10,172 bases of DNA, taken from Bacteroidota bacterium. GTDB lineage: Bacteria; Bacteroidota; Bacteroidia; NS11-12g; UBA955. Where the stretch lies: NCBI GenBank assembly GCA_947460045.1, contig CANHGC010000029.1:1-10172 (forward strand), in the 5' to 3' direction. The notes beneath the pieces are model-generated. The model made no database searches, was not told the DNA's origin, and worked only from the letters and a program-made list of their open reading frames with translations. Below, piece by piece: positions 1 through 7,700 of this stretch (position 1 is the stretch's first letter; every line of letters starts with the position of its first letter). A program made the translations under genes and the position numbers.

Positions 1-640
1 CTTTGCGCATGACACCATCGATGCAATATTCTGAGATGGGTGGGGTGAGAATGAATTCGCCTTTCACTACAAACAGATTCGAGGCCACCGTTTCGCAGGG
101 TCTGCCGTAATCGTTGAAAATGACAACATCATCTAGTCCATGTTCCTTGGCATACAATCCGGCTAGGGTGTAGGTTAGCGCTGAGCAGGTTTTTAGGGTA
201 GAGGTGAAGTTGTTGTTTTTGGACAATTCCTTGTAGGTGCCCAACGTGAGGCCTTGTTCGTTCCATGGATAAGCGGAATTGTTTTGGGTTTGCTGAATCT
301 CCGTAACCATGGTGGCATCCATTTGGTTGGGGGTATACAATCCAGCAGATTCGCGGAAAAAGGTAAGCCTGATCCGCGCCGATGTCCAACCCGCTTCGCT
401 ACAAGCTTTCAGCACCGATGTTTCCCAAGAAATTTCATCCCACCAGATGGGAACGTTGATTTTTAATAACAGGGCTGATTTTTTGATACGGTCTACATGT
501 AGGGGCAATTGTAATATTCTACCTTGCCACATTGTGCAACTTTCAAAAAAACCATCACCGTAGCGGTAGCCGCGGCTGTTGGGGGTGAAATGGGGGGTGT
601 CTTCAGAGACTATTGAGTTGTTAACTAAGTAAATCGACAT
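1..640 (-). CDS. Class IV PLP-dependent aminotransferase (aminodeoxychorismate lyase / BCAT-like), C-terminus cut by window edge
   Basis: Reading leftward from ATG at 640-638, an open frame of 213 codons runs off the window. It is a fold-type IV PLP enzyme. Near the N-terminus is the family motif SRGYRYGDGFFES (residues 22-34), followed by HVDRI with Arg51, the likely phosphate contact. Lys150 in STLKT is the probable Schiff-base lysine, and Glu183 in GRPCETVASN is the probable contact to the pyridine nitrogen. The CIDGVMRK stretch at the very end matches the family's C-x-x-G-[IV]-x-R region. Perhaps 60-70 residues are missing. Class IV covers aminodeoxychorismate lyase (folate synthesis), branched-chain and D-amino-acid transaminases. 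The short N-terminus and K-T-C-S-A-L context favour the PabC-like group, but the substrate cannot be fixed from sequence alone. The start lies 2 bases after the stop of the DUF151 gene, so it is probably the last or a late gene of the etf operon. Confidence 0.85.
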   Translation of the reverse strand, partial: MSIYLVNNSIVSEDTPHFTPNSRGYRYGDGFFESCTMWQGRILQLPLHVDRIKKSALLLKINVPIWWDEISWETSVLKACSEAGWTSARIRLTFFRESAGLYTPNQMDATMVTEIQQTQNNSAYPWNEQGLTLGTYKELSKNNNFTSTLKTCSALTYTLAGLYAKEHGLDDVVIFNDYGRPCETVASNLFVVKGEFILTPPISEYCIDGVMRK

Positions 641-642
641 CG

Positions 643-1266
643 TTATCCGTTTCTGCGCTTGATTTCGTCGCGAATTTTTGCTGCCTTGCCGTAGTCTTCA
701 TCGTTGATGGCGTCTTCGAGCATTTGCTCCAACTCTTCCATTGGGAATTTGGCAAAACCGGTATTGGAGGCCACATTGGCGGTGGGTTCCATCAAATCAT
801 CTACCAACTGTCCTGGGGTTTCTTCATCATCGAATTCATCGCTTCGTTCGTCGTTGTAAGACGCTTCATCGAGGATTTTCTCAACACAAAAAATCGGACA
901 TCTGAATTTGATGCCCATGGCGATGGCATCGCTGGTTCTGGAGTCGAGGACAACCAATTTCGACGTTGAATCATTCACACACAAACAGGTGATTCCGGCG
1001 TAATAGATGCCTTCATCGAGCTGTTGAATGTTGATTTCGGTAACGGTTATATCGAACTCACGCAAGGCGTTTGAAAACAAATCGTGGGTCATGGGCCTTG
1101 TGGGTTTCATGCCTTCAAGCTCCATGGCGATGGCTTGCGCTTCAAACCCTCCGATGATGATGGGGAGGATGCGATTGCCGTTTAACTCCTTGAGATACAA
1201 AGTATAAGCACCATGAGAATGCGCTGGTACGATGTTTCGTATGACCATTTCTACGCGGTTGCTCAT
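643..1266 (-). CDS. Bifunctional nuclease (DUF151/BFN) family protein with C-terminal UVR motif
   Basis: 207 residues. The DUF151 domain covers about residues 3-135. It shows ILPIIIGGFEAQAIAMELEG (33-52), MTHDLF (59-64) and the family signature LDSRTSDAIAMG (107-118), which in relatives reads DARPSDAIA. An acidic linker (about 133-160, rich in Asp/Glu) leads to a UvrB/UvrC-type helical hairpin (about 176-205: MEELEQMLEDAI, then DYGKAAKIRDEI). Relatives are called bifunctional nuclease because a plant member cut DNA and RNA. The cellular role in bacteria is unsettled, and the UVR tail suggests contact with nucleic acid or a protein partner. It starts 21 bases after the etfA stop and ends 2 bases before the aminotransferase start. 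Placement behind etfA recurs in Bacteroidota as far as I recall, and I infer co-transcription. No ideal Shine-Dalgarno sequence is visible. Family assignment is firm, function is not. Confidence 0.93.
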   Translation of the reverse strand: MSNRVEMVIRNIVPAHSHGAYTLYLKELNGNRILPIIIGGFEAQAIAMELEGMKPTRPMTHDLFSNALREFDITVTEINIQQLDEGIYYAGITCLCVNDSTSKLVVLDSRTSDAIAMGIKFRCPIFCVEKILDEASYNDERSDEFDDEETPGQLVDDLMEPTANVASNTGFAKFPMEELEQMLEDAINDEDYGKAAKIRDEIKRRNG

Positions 1267-1287
1267 AGGGATGTAATGGGGTAAGGG

Positions 1288-2229
1288 TTAGTTTTTTGCA
1301 GCGTTGATCAACTGTGGCAAAATGTCAAAGGCGTCACCAACGATGCCGTAATCCGCCGCCTTGAAAAAGGGTGCTTCAGGGTCTTTGTTGATGGCAACAA
1401 TTACTTTGCTTGAACTCACACCGGCCAAGTGCTGAATGGCACCTGAAATACCGATGGCGATATATAGGTTGGGCTTGATGGTGATACCGGTTTGACCCAC
1501 GTGTTCACTGTGTGGTCTCCATTCCATGTCGCTCACTGGCTTTGAACAAGCGGTGGCAGCGCCAAGGGCGGTGGCCAATTCTTCAATCATGTGCCAGTTT
1601 TCTGGGCCTTTCATACCACGGCCACCACTCACCACAACTTCTGCTTCAGTGAGGGGGATTTTACCAGTTACTTTGTTCACGGCAGTGATAGTCAATCCAG
1701 AACTTCCCACGCTTACGCTGGTAGAGGTGGTTGCACCGGTTGAATCAAAGGTGGCCAACTCAAATGAATTGGGGGTGATGGAAATGACTTTTTTATCGCG
1801 CTGTAAATCAACAAAAGAAAAGGCTTTGCCAGAGAATACGCCGCGTTTCACCACAAAACCTTGTGTGGTGTTTGGTAAGCTTACTACGTTTGTTGCCAAA
1901 GATGCACCCATCAATTGCGCCAATCTTGGAGAGATGGATTTACCGGTGTAGGTATTGCTCACAATCACAATGGAAGCGTTTACTTCATTTGCAACGGCGT
2001 TTGCTGCTAGCGCATAAGCATCTGGCGTGAAAGATTCGCTCGATGCAATGTGGATGGTGGTTTGCGCACCGTATTGACCCAAATCGGCTGTGTTAACGCC
2101 GTTTCCAATGGCCAAGGCCACCACTTCGGTACCCAACATATCAGCAACCTGTCTGCCGTAAGATACTGCCTCGAAAGTGGCTTTTTTGAATTTTCCGTCG
2201 CTGATTTCAGCGAAAACTAGTACTGACAT
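1288..2229 (-). CDS. etfA: Electron transfer flavoprotein, alpha subunit
   Basis: 313 residues, the usual length for ETF-alpha (FixB). The N-terminal alpha/beta domain begins MSVLVFAEISDGKFKKATFE. The C-terminal FAD domain starts near GGRGMKG (from residue 202). It carries the flavin-site stretch HSEHVGQTG (about 239-247) and the classical ETF-alpha signature LYIAIGISGAIQHLAGV (255-271), ending VAIN, then KAADYGIVGDAF. Together with EtfB it takes electrons from acyl-CoA dehydrogenases and similar flavoenzymes in the cytoplasm and passes them toward the quinone pool through ETF:quinone oxidoreductase, which is not in this window. The start is one base after the etfB stop, so translational coupling and 1:1 synthesis are likely. 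Nothing in the sequence points to a bifurcating Fix/Bcd system, since no neighbouring dehydrogenase is present. Confidence 0.97.
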   Translation of the reverse strand: MSVLVFAEISDGKFKKATFEAVSYGRQVADMLGTEVVALAIGNGVNTADLGQYGAQTTIHIASSESFTPDAYALAANAVANEVNASIVIVSNTYTGKSISPRLAQLMGASLATNVVSLPNTTQGFVVKRGVFSGKAFSFVDLQRDKKVISITPNSFELATFDSTGATTSTSVSVGSSGLTITAVNKVTGKIPLTEAEVVVSGGRGMKGPENWHMIEELATALGAATACSKPVSDMEWRPHSEHVGQTGITIKPNLYIAIGISGAIQHLAGVSSSKVIVAINKDPEAPFFKAADYGIVGDAFDILPQLINAAKN

Positions 2230-2230
2230 A

Positions 2231-2962
2231 TTAAATGACTTTGGCTTCGTTTCTTAAAATATCGATGAGTTTACCTGCCTCTTGGGCGTCGATCAATTTC
2301 ACGCCTGATTTTGCCACTGGCAATTCGTAAGACGTGCATTGTGAAAAGTTTGCGTTGGCTTGAGGTGCCAATACTTGCAAGGGTTTGGTTCTTGCTGCCA
2401 TGATGCCACGCATATTGGGGATACGCGGTTCACACAAATCCTTTTGAGCGCTTGCTACACAAGGACCTGCGCAGGTGATAGACTCTCTGCCACCGTCAAT
2501 GTCGCGATCGAAAGAGAATTTGCCATCGGCAAAATCAATTCTTGTCACTACGTTGATGGAAGGAATACCCAACAATGATCCCAACATACCACAAACCACA
2601 CCGCTGTTGTAGTCGATGCTTTCGCGGCCCGTTAAAATCAAATCATAGCCCAATGCGATTTTTGCTATTTCCTCTGCCACGTACTGGGCATCGGTGGGTT
2701 CGGCATCGATTCTGATGGCCTCGTTGGCTCCCATACTCAACGCTTTACGAATCACAGGTTCTGCCTCGGCTTTGCCCACGTGTACAATGGTTAAAGTTCC
2801 TCCGTTGGCTTCTGCAATCTCCAAACCGCGAGTAACCGCCAATTCATCGTATGGATTTAAAATGTACTGAACACCCGCAGTGTTAAACTGTGTGTTGTTA
2901 TCGGTGAATGTGATTTTTGTAGTGGTATCCGGAACCACACTGATGCAAGCAAGGATTTTCAT
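2231..2962 (-). CDS. etfB: Electron transfer flavoprotein, beta subunit
   Basis: 243 residues, typical for ETF-beta (FixA). It opens MKILACISVVPDTTTKI and has LNPYDELAVTRGLEI (about 36-50). Next come the nucleotide-site stretch ILTGRESIDYNSG and the LGIPSINVV strand. The ETF-beta signature follows, here CVASAQKDLCEPRIPNMRGI, in which the EPR-x-P core is intact. EtfB binds AMP and forms the heterodimer with EtfA. It is the first gene of the minus-strand operon. Its ATG lies 92 bases from the divergent mpl ATG, with a good Bacteroidota -7 element about 21 bases upstream of the start. The short A-rich leader has no Shine-Dalgarno sequence, which is normal for the phylum. Confidence 0.97.
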   Translation of the reverse strand: MKILACISVVPDTTTKITFTDNNTQFNTAGVQYILNPYDELAVTRGLEIAEANGGTLTIVHVGKAEAEPVIRKALSMGANEAIRIDAEPTDAQYVAEEIAKIALGYDLILTGRESIDYNSGVVCGMLGSLLGIPSINVVTRIDFADGKFSFDRDIDGGRESITCAGPCVASAQKDLCEPRIPNMRGIMAARTKPLQVLAPQANANFSQCTSYELPVAKSGVKLIDAQEAGKLIDILRNEAKVI

Positions 2963-2983
2963 TCCGGTCTATTAAATATTTTA

Positions 2984-2991
2984 CAAAAATA
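2984..2991 (-). promoter_or_regulatory. Candidate -7 element of the etfB operon promoter
   Basis: Read on the minus strand, these bases are TATTTTTG, an exact match to the Bacteroidota -7 consensus TAnnTTTG. The position suits a short leader (transcript start roughly 15 bases before the etfB ATG). No clean TTTG lies at the preferred 19-20 base spacing upstream. The nearest is TTTC at 3018-3015, 23 bases away, so the -33 half is weak. The site is in the divergent gap shared with mpl. Confidence 0.35.
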
Positions 2992-3011
2992 GCAAATTTT
3001 CCTCGGCTTTG

Positions 3012-3042
3012 TTTGAAAGAATCGCGCAAGTTGGTAGTTTCG
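3012..3042 (+). promoter_or_regulatory. Candidate Bacteroidota promoter of mpl (-33 TTTG, 19-base spacer, -7 TAGTTTCG)
   Basis: TTTG at 3012-3015 and TAGTTTCG at 3035-3042 (one mismatch to TAnnTTTG) are separated by exactly 19 bases, the spacing usual for the major sigma factor of this phylum. If used, transcription would begin only about 5-8 bases before the ATG at 3055, giving a nearly leaderless message. The element also overlaps the upstream TTG at 3013, which argues against translation starting there. Confidence 0.4.
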
Positions 3043-3054
3043 TTCTTCAAACAC

Positions 3055-4404
3055 ATGAATTATCATTTTATTGCGATCGGTGGGGCAGTGATGCACAATT
3101 TGGCTTTGGAGCTACAACACAACAATCATCACGTAACCGGTAGCGATGATGAAATTTTTGAACCCGCCAAATCTCGATTGCAATCGGCAGGACTTCTGCC
3201 CGAAAAATACGGTTGGCACCCAGATAAAATCACTACTGCGTTAGACGGTGTGATCGTGGGAATGCACGCCAAGCAAGACAATCCAGAGCTATTGCGCGCT
3301 TTGGAATTGGGCATCCAAACTTTCAGTTTTCCGGAATTTATTTACCATCACAGCAGAAATAAAACCCGTTTGGTGATGGCCGGAAGTCATGGCAAAACCA
3401 CGTGCACAGGCATGTTGATGCACATATTGAAAGCGTATCGCGATTTTGATTATTTGGTGGGATCACAATTGCCCGGCTTTGAGCGAATGGTGCGATTGTC
3501 CGATGCACCACTCATCGTGATCGAAGGCGACGAGTACCTCACATCGCCCCTAGACCTTCGCCCCAAATTTGTTCATTACAAAGCCCATGCGGCCATGATC
3601 ACCGGCATCGCTTGGGACCACGTAAACGTTTTTCCCACTGAAGAAATTTATCACAATCAATTTTCATTGCTGATTGATACGTTGCAACCGGGCGGACATT
3701 TGTTCTGGTTCGATGGGGATGCAGAGCTGAAACACATCGCAGAAAAAAGTGGATTTCCTCAACAAGAAAGTTACGATGCGCCAGAATATGAAAATGTGAA
3801 AGGGGGTACCATCGTATCGGTGAATGGAGAAAAGTATCAATTGCCATTTTATGGCCGACACAATCTGCAGAATGCGGCGGGGGTAGTGAAGATGGCATCA
3901 ACCATTGGCATTACGGAAGCGGAAGCATGGACCGCATTGGAAACCTTTCCTGGCACGGCCAAGCGATTGGAGCCCATTCTTGAAACTGAAAATCTCACGG
4001 TTATTCGCGATTTCGCCCATGCGCCATCAAAAGTACAAGCATCGGTATCCGCTGTGCGGGAGCAATACCCCAATCACAAATTCTTGGCGGTGTTTGAAGT
4101 GCATACCTACAGCAGTTTAAATCCCGATTTCATGGGTCGATACAAGGGCACTTTGGATCCAGCCGATGCGGTTTGCGTGCTGTACGATCCCCATGTTTTC
4201 GAACTCAAACGCATGGAAGTGCCATCGAAAGAAACCATCGAACAGCGTTTTGGGAAAGGACAGGCACTGAGTGATTTATCGTCGCTAAAACATTGGCTCA
4301 GCGATGCCATGGAAACCCATCAGCCCATGGTGGTATTGCTTATGAGCAGTGGGAATTTGTGCGGACTCTCTGTGGACTATTTTACCGATTCCAATCGCTC
4401 GTAA
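3055..4404 (+). CDS. mpl: Mpl-type UDP-N-acetylmuramate:peptide ligase (peptidoglycan recycling)
   Basis: 449 residues from ATG 3055. It is a cytoplasmic Mur-ligase-family enzyme that would attach a recycled murein peptide (in E. coli, L-Ala-gamma-D-Glu-meso-DAP) to UDP-MurNAc using ATP. The N-terminal Rossmann stretch is HFIAIGGAVMHNLA (4-17), followed by VTGSDDEIFEP (27-37). The ATP loop is MAGSHGKTTCTG (108-119) with Lys114. Then come IEGDEY (156-161), the TGIAWDHVNVFPT region (183-195) with His189, GRHNLQNA (267-274) and DFAHAPSKVQAS (319-330), opening the C-terminal domain. The motifs fit Mpl better than MurC, because the IAIGG-x-x-MHNLA opening and SDDEIFEP are Mpl-like. A frame extends upstream to TTG 3013, but the 14 added residues lie before the conserved start of the family and overlap the promoter candidate. 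The 3' end overlaps the convergent GH3 gene by 28 bases. Confidence 0.92.
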   Translation: MNYHFIAIGGAVMHNLALELQHNNHHVTGSDDEIFEPAKSRLQSAGLLPEKYGWHPDKITTALDGVIVGMHAKQDNPELLRALELGIQTFSFPEFIYHHSRNKTRLVMAGSHGKTTCTGMLMHILKAYRDFDYLVGSQLPGFERMVRLSDAPLIVIEGDEYLTSPLDLRPKFVHYKAHAAMITGIAWDHVNVFPTEEIYHNQFSLLIDTLQPGGHLFWFDGDAELKHIAEKSGFPQQESYDAPEYENVKGGTIVSVNGEKYQLPFYGRHNLQNAAGVVKMASTIGITEAEAWTALETFPGTAKRLEPILETENLTVIRDFAHAPSKVQASVSAVREQYPNHKFLAVFEVHTYSSLNPDFMGRYKGTLDPADAVCVLYDPHVFELKRMEVPSKETIEQRFGKGQALSDLSSLKHWLSDAMETHQPMVVLLMSSGNLCGLSVDYFTDSNRS

Positions 4405-7400
4405 ACGGCTTGTAGCAGCTGTCCACGGAATCCTTGTTGCGATATTTTCTTGTTCCATTCGCTGGGGTAGGTTCTGTTCGATAAAAACACAAACGTAATG
4501 CCGTTGGCGGGGTCAGACCACGCCCAAGTGCCGGTGTAGCCACTGTGTCCGAACAGCGAATTGGGTGCCCATTCAAATACATTGGCCTTGTTGCCCTCTT
4601 TGCCGTTGGGTTTATCGAATCCCAAACCGCGGTATCCCGATTTTCCTTTGGGGTTATTGATGCGGGTGAACAAATCCACTGTGTTGGGCTTCAGTAAATA
4701 ACCGATGTTCTCGCCTGCATAGCCTTTTTCTTGTAACATGTACATCAGTCGCGCCAAATCCATCGCATTGGAAAACAAGCCTGCATTGCCTGAAACACCG
4801 TTCATGAACATCGCGCTGGGGTCGTGAACAATCCCCCTCACTTCGCCCCGAGGCCACAGAGAATCAATCAATGTTGGGGCAATTCGCTCGAGCGGAATTC
4901 CCTTGTCAATGGGGAGATAACCCATGTTCTTTAATCCCAAAGGACGGTAGAATTGCTGGTCTACAAATTCGTTAAGCCCCATGCCAGTTTTGTATTCGAT
5001 CCACTTCCCAAGCACAATCATGTTGATATCGCTGTAGATATAGGGTTTTCCTGGGTCGATTTGGGCTTTCAGCATCCAATTCCAGGCAGAATCAGACCAT
5101 CGAGAATTTAAACAACTGCTGGCACTGAGCATGAGGTATTCCTCCGTGGGAGCATCGCCGGGAAGTGTGGTTCCTGTAGGTGATTCAATGGATGGGGACT
5201 TTTGTGGGTTGTTGTAGATGACTTCACATGCCATTGATTCTGCACCGCGTTGAATCGCCATTTTTTGCAAAGGAAGAAATGCTGGGAGTCCGCTTTGGTG
5301 GGTGAGTAGCTCACGAAATGTCAGGTTTCCGATACCGCTTTGAGCGATGGTAGCATCTTTCCAATGGTTCTTGATGGGATGATCTAAGTGCAACCCTTTG
5401 GTGGTTTCGTAGATTTTCATGAACGCCAAGGTGGTTGACGCGATCTTGGTGATAGACGCCAGGTCGTAGACATGGTCTTGATGGGCCGGGATGGCATCTC
5501 TTTCCCACGGGTCTTGGACACTGCCAACCTGTAAATTGGCGGCAATCAATCCGTTCTTCAGGACAACCAATTGTGCCGATGGGAAGATTTCTCTGGCCAA
5601 ACCCTCGCGCATCAAAGAGTCCAAAACGGCCAATAATTCTGGGTCATACCCTTGGATTTTACCATGTGTGTAATCCAATTCTGTACGATTTCTAACTACC
5701 TGTATCCCCGGCAAAGCCACATTGTTGCTGCTATAGTGGTGAGAAAGCCCAAACGCCATGCGCAGCGCAGATTTCAAAGCATATTCATTGTATTCGTGCG
5801 CCAATACAATGGGGGTGGTACAAGTTTGTTTTGCCAATGATTGAACGGCGTATTCATGTCCAAAATGGATGTATATAGTGGGTTGATGAATGTTGTTGCC
5901 CAACAGACAAAGCTTTTTCGCCCACTGCAATGGGATTTGGCGCGATTTAACACCCCAAGTGGGCCAATCCATCCCCATGACCAACAGTGGGTATTGACTG
6001 AGTTTTTTTAAGGTGGTATCGATGCGTATACTATCCGATGACCAAGGAAGTTGATGAATGCCAATCCATCCCCTGCGGTATTGGGAAATCCACGAATGCA
6101 ACTGTTTGGGAATGCTATCGCCAATGACCAAGGCGTAAAGTGTGTCGTTGTTGTATCCAGACGATAAAAAATCATTGGGTGAATGCAAGGCAATGTCGGG
6201 GGGGTGGGTGTCAGCTTTTACGCTTGTTTGTTGGGTATTGCTATCGCCAAATCGACAAAGAATCATCGCTTCGTCGTACACCTGTTGTGCATACAAACGA
6301 TTGTATTTTTGTTTGATTTCAAATAGGTCTGCATCCAAATTTACGGGATCTACAAAGCGATTTTTAAACAATCCCAAATCGTATTTGGTTGCCAATAAAC
6401 GAATTACGCGCTCAGCAATTTCGGCGCTATCGATTTCTCCTTTGCTTCGGCTTTTCTCTGCGGAATCCAAAAATCCAACCACATCCTCGGGGAATAAAAT
6501 GATGTCGTTTCCGGCCTTCAGTGCCAACAAAGCCACATTTGCGGGGGATGCCATCTTCGCCACGCCTTTCATGTTCAATGCATCGGTGATGATGAGTCCG
6601 GTATATCCCAAATCTTTTCGGAGCCATTGCGAAACGTATCGGGGCGAAATGGAGGAGGGCAGAGGGTTTAAAGAATCCACGCTGAGAACCTTGAGGTGGG
6701 CAACCATGATCGAAGCAACACGCTCTTGGATCATGTGTTCAAAGGGAGCAAGGTCTTCGCGCATCAAGGCGTCAAGGGGTTTTTCAACCACGGGAAGGTC
6801 TTTGTGTGAATCGGTTTTTGTATCGCCATGTCCCGGAAAATGTTTGGCGGATCCCAACACGCCTTCACTTTGCATGCCCCGGGTTAAAGCCGCGGCCATG
6901 ATCGATACATTGTGAGGGTCTGAGCCAAAACTGCGAAAACCAATGATGGGGTTGTTGGGTTCGGTATTCACGTCCACCGATGGTGCAAAGTTGATGTGAA
7001 TGCCCAGTCGCTTGCATTGAGCCCCCATCGAAGCGCCCGTTTGGTATGCCAAGTGCGCATTATAAGTAGCCCCCAAGGTCAATTGGAAAGGATATTTCTC
7101 CATGCCCGTTAATCGCATCGCAGGTCCCCATTCACCGTCGATGCCGATGAGCAACGGCAATTCACTTTCTTGTTGGAAATAATTGGTGAGGTATACCTGG
7201 TTCAGGGGCTGTCCTTGGAAAAAAATGATGCCACCCACACCGCACTCTCTTATTTGATAGAGCAATCGCTTCTGGAATAGCTGTGAATCCAACATTTCAT
7301 CGGCCCGAAGTTCTCTGCTCCAAGCCGGAACCATGAGCGTTTGGGCCAATTGCTTTCTGAACGAAAGTTTTTTGACGATGGATTGGGCAAATTCGATACC

Positions 7401-7511
7401 CTCATTGGAATGCTCAAATCCTTGGGAAAAGTCTTTTTGAGCCCATGACATTGAATGTATAGCGAAGCATATAACAGCCGTGGCCACTTTTTTCAATGAG
7501 TTTGGTATCAT
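4377..7511 (-). CDS. Exported NagZ-type GH3 beta-N-acetylhexosaminidase fused to a beta-lactamase-fold serine hydrolase
   Basis: 1044 residues from ATG 7511-7509. That start gives a signal peptide: Lys7/Lys8, a hydrophobic core and likely cleavage after SWA (24/25). The GH3 domain (about 45-400) contains KHFPGHGDTKTDSHKDLP (223-240). Its D-S-H dyad, Asp234/His236, is the NagZ-type acid/base. GLIITDALNMKG (305-316) holds the nucleophile Asp310. A GH3 C-terminal-like alpha/beta region follows (about 440-600). The last part (about 620-1044) is a class C beta-lactamase/esterase fold with SITK (Ser686, Lys689), YSD (826-828) and GHSGYTGT (988-995). Expected role: release of GlcNAc from muropeptides outside the inner membrane, with a second hydrolytic activity on a peptide or ester whose substrate is unknown. 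This architecture is common in Bacteroidota. All catalytic residues look intact. It faces mpl tail to tail, supporting a wall-turnover role. An open frame continues upstream to 7673 but lies before the signal peptide and looks non-coding. Confidence 0.93.
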   Translation of the reverse strand: MIPNSLKKVATAVICFAIHSMSWAQKDFSQGFEHSNEGIEFAQSIVKKLSFRKQLAQTLMVPAWSRELRADEMLDSQLFQKRLLYQIRECGVGGIIFFQGQPLNQVYLTNYFQQESELPLLIGIDGEWGPAMRLTGMEKYPFQLTLGATYNAHLAYQTGASMGAQCKRLGIHINFAPSVDVNTEPNNPIIGFRSFGSDPHNVSIMAAALTRGMQSEGVLGSAKHFPGHGDTKTDSHKDLPVVEKPLDALMREDLAPFEHMIQERVASIMVAHLKVLSVDSLNPLPSSISPRYVSQWLRKDLGYTGLIITDALNMKGVAKMASPANVALLALKAGNDIILFPEDVVGFLDSAEKSRSKGEIDSAEIAERVIRLLATKYDLGLFKNRFVDPVNLDADLFEIKQKYNRLYAQQVYDEAMILCRFGDSNTQQTSVKADTHPPDIALHSPNDFLSSGYNNDTLYALVIGDSIPKQLHSWISQYRRGWIGIHQLPWSSDSIRIDTTLKKLSQYPLLVMGMDWPTWGVKSRQIPLQWAKKLCLLGNNIHQPTIYIHFGHEYAVQSLAKQTCTTPIVLAHEYNEYALKSALRMAFGLSHHYSSNNVALPGIQVVRNRTELDYTHGKIQGYDPELLAVLDSLMREGLAREIFPSAQLVVLKNGLIAANLQVGSVQDPWERDAIPAHQDHVYDLASITKIASTTLAFMKIYETTKGLHLDHPIKNHWKDATIAQSGIGNLTFRELLTHQSGLPAFLPLQKMAIQRGAESMACEVIYNNPQKSPSIESPTGTTLPGDAPTEEYLMLSASSCLNSRWSDSAWNWMLKAQIDPGKPYIYSDINMIVLGKWIEYKTGMGLNEFVDQQFYRPLGLKNMGYLPIDKGIPLERIAPTLIDSLWPRGEVRGIVHDPSAMFMNGVSGNAGLFSNAMDLARLMYMLQEKGYAGENIGYLLKPNTVDLFTRINNPKGKSGYRGLGFDKPNGKEGNKANVFEWAPNSLFGHSGYTGTWAWSDPANGITFVFLSNRTYPSEWNKKISQQGFRGQLLQAVYERLESVK

Positions 7512-7700
7512 CTTGCAAAACAAGGCAATCCACTTCAATGTAACCAAATATTTTCTCCCTTCGATTTGTGGAAAACCATCCAAGAGTTTGCGATATTGCG
7601 GGGCAAAAAAAAATATTTCAAATACAAAGCCACGAAAATTGTACTGCCATTGTCTAACTGTGGCAACAGGCATTTTTTAAGATGTGTTTAACGATATCGA
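7512..7700. other. Divergent intergenic region between the GH3 fusion gene and the sigma-factor gene
   Basis: 189 bases with no supportable gene. It must hold the promoters for both directions. On the minus strand, AATATTTG at 7552-7545 is one mismatch from TAnnTTTG, with TTTC at 7574-7571 eighteen bases upstream, a weak promoter candidate for the GH3 gene. On the plus strand, TAACTGTG at 7655-7662 is one mismatch from TAnnTTTG but has no TTTG at the right distance. A run of nine A's lies at 7605-7613. No convincing operator-like inverted repeat was seen. Confidence 0.4.

Noticed and set aside
129..389. 86-codon minus-strand frame in the left-edge aminotransferase
   Set aside because: It is out of frame with the class IV aminotransferase, whose motifs continue across this whole stretch.
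1526..1951. 141-codon plus-strand open frame inside etfA
   Set aside because: It is antisense to a strongly conserved ETF-alpha gene and shows no motif or start signal of its own.
3013..3054. Upstream TTG start that would add 14 residues to Mpl
   Set aside because: Family proteins begin at the HFIAIGG stretch just after ATG 3055, and the TTG overlaps the likely -33 element.
6142..6915. 257-codon open frame on the plus strand inside the GH3 gene
   Set aside because: It lies wholly antisense to the catalytic GH3 region, has no recognisable domain, and its composition is explained by the reverse frame of conserved codons.
7605..7613. Run of nine A's as a possible terminator or phase-variation tract
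   Set aside because: It is outside any coding region, has no adjacent hairpin, and lies in a divergent promoter region where a terminator is not needed. I see no evidence that it varies.
7512..7673. 54-codon N-terminal extension of the GH3 fusion protein
   Set aside because: It would bury a clear signal peptide that begins at ATG 7511, and the extension has no conserved or export-like features.
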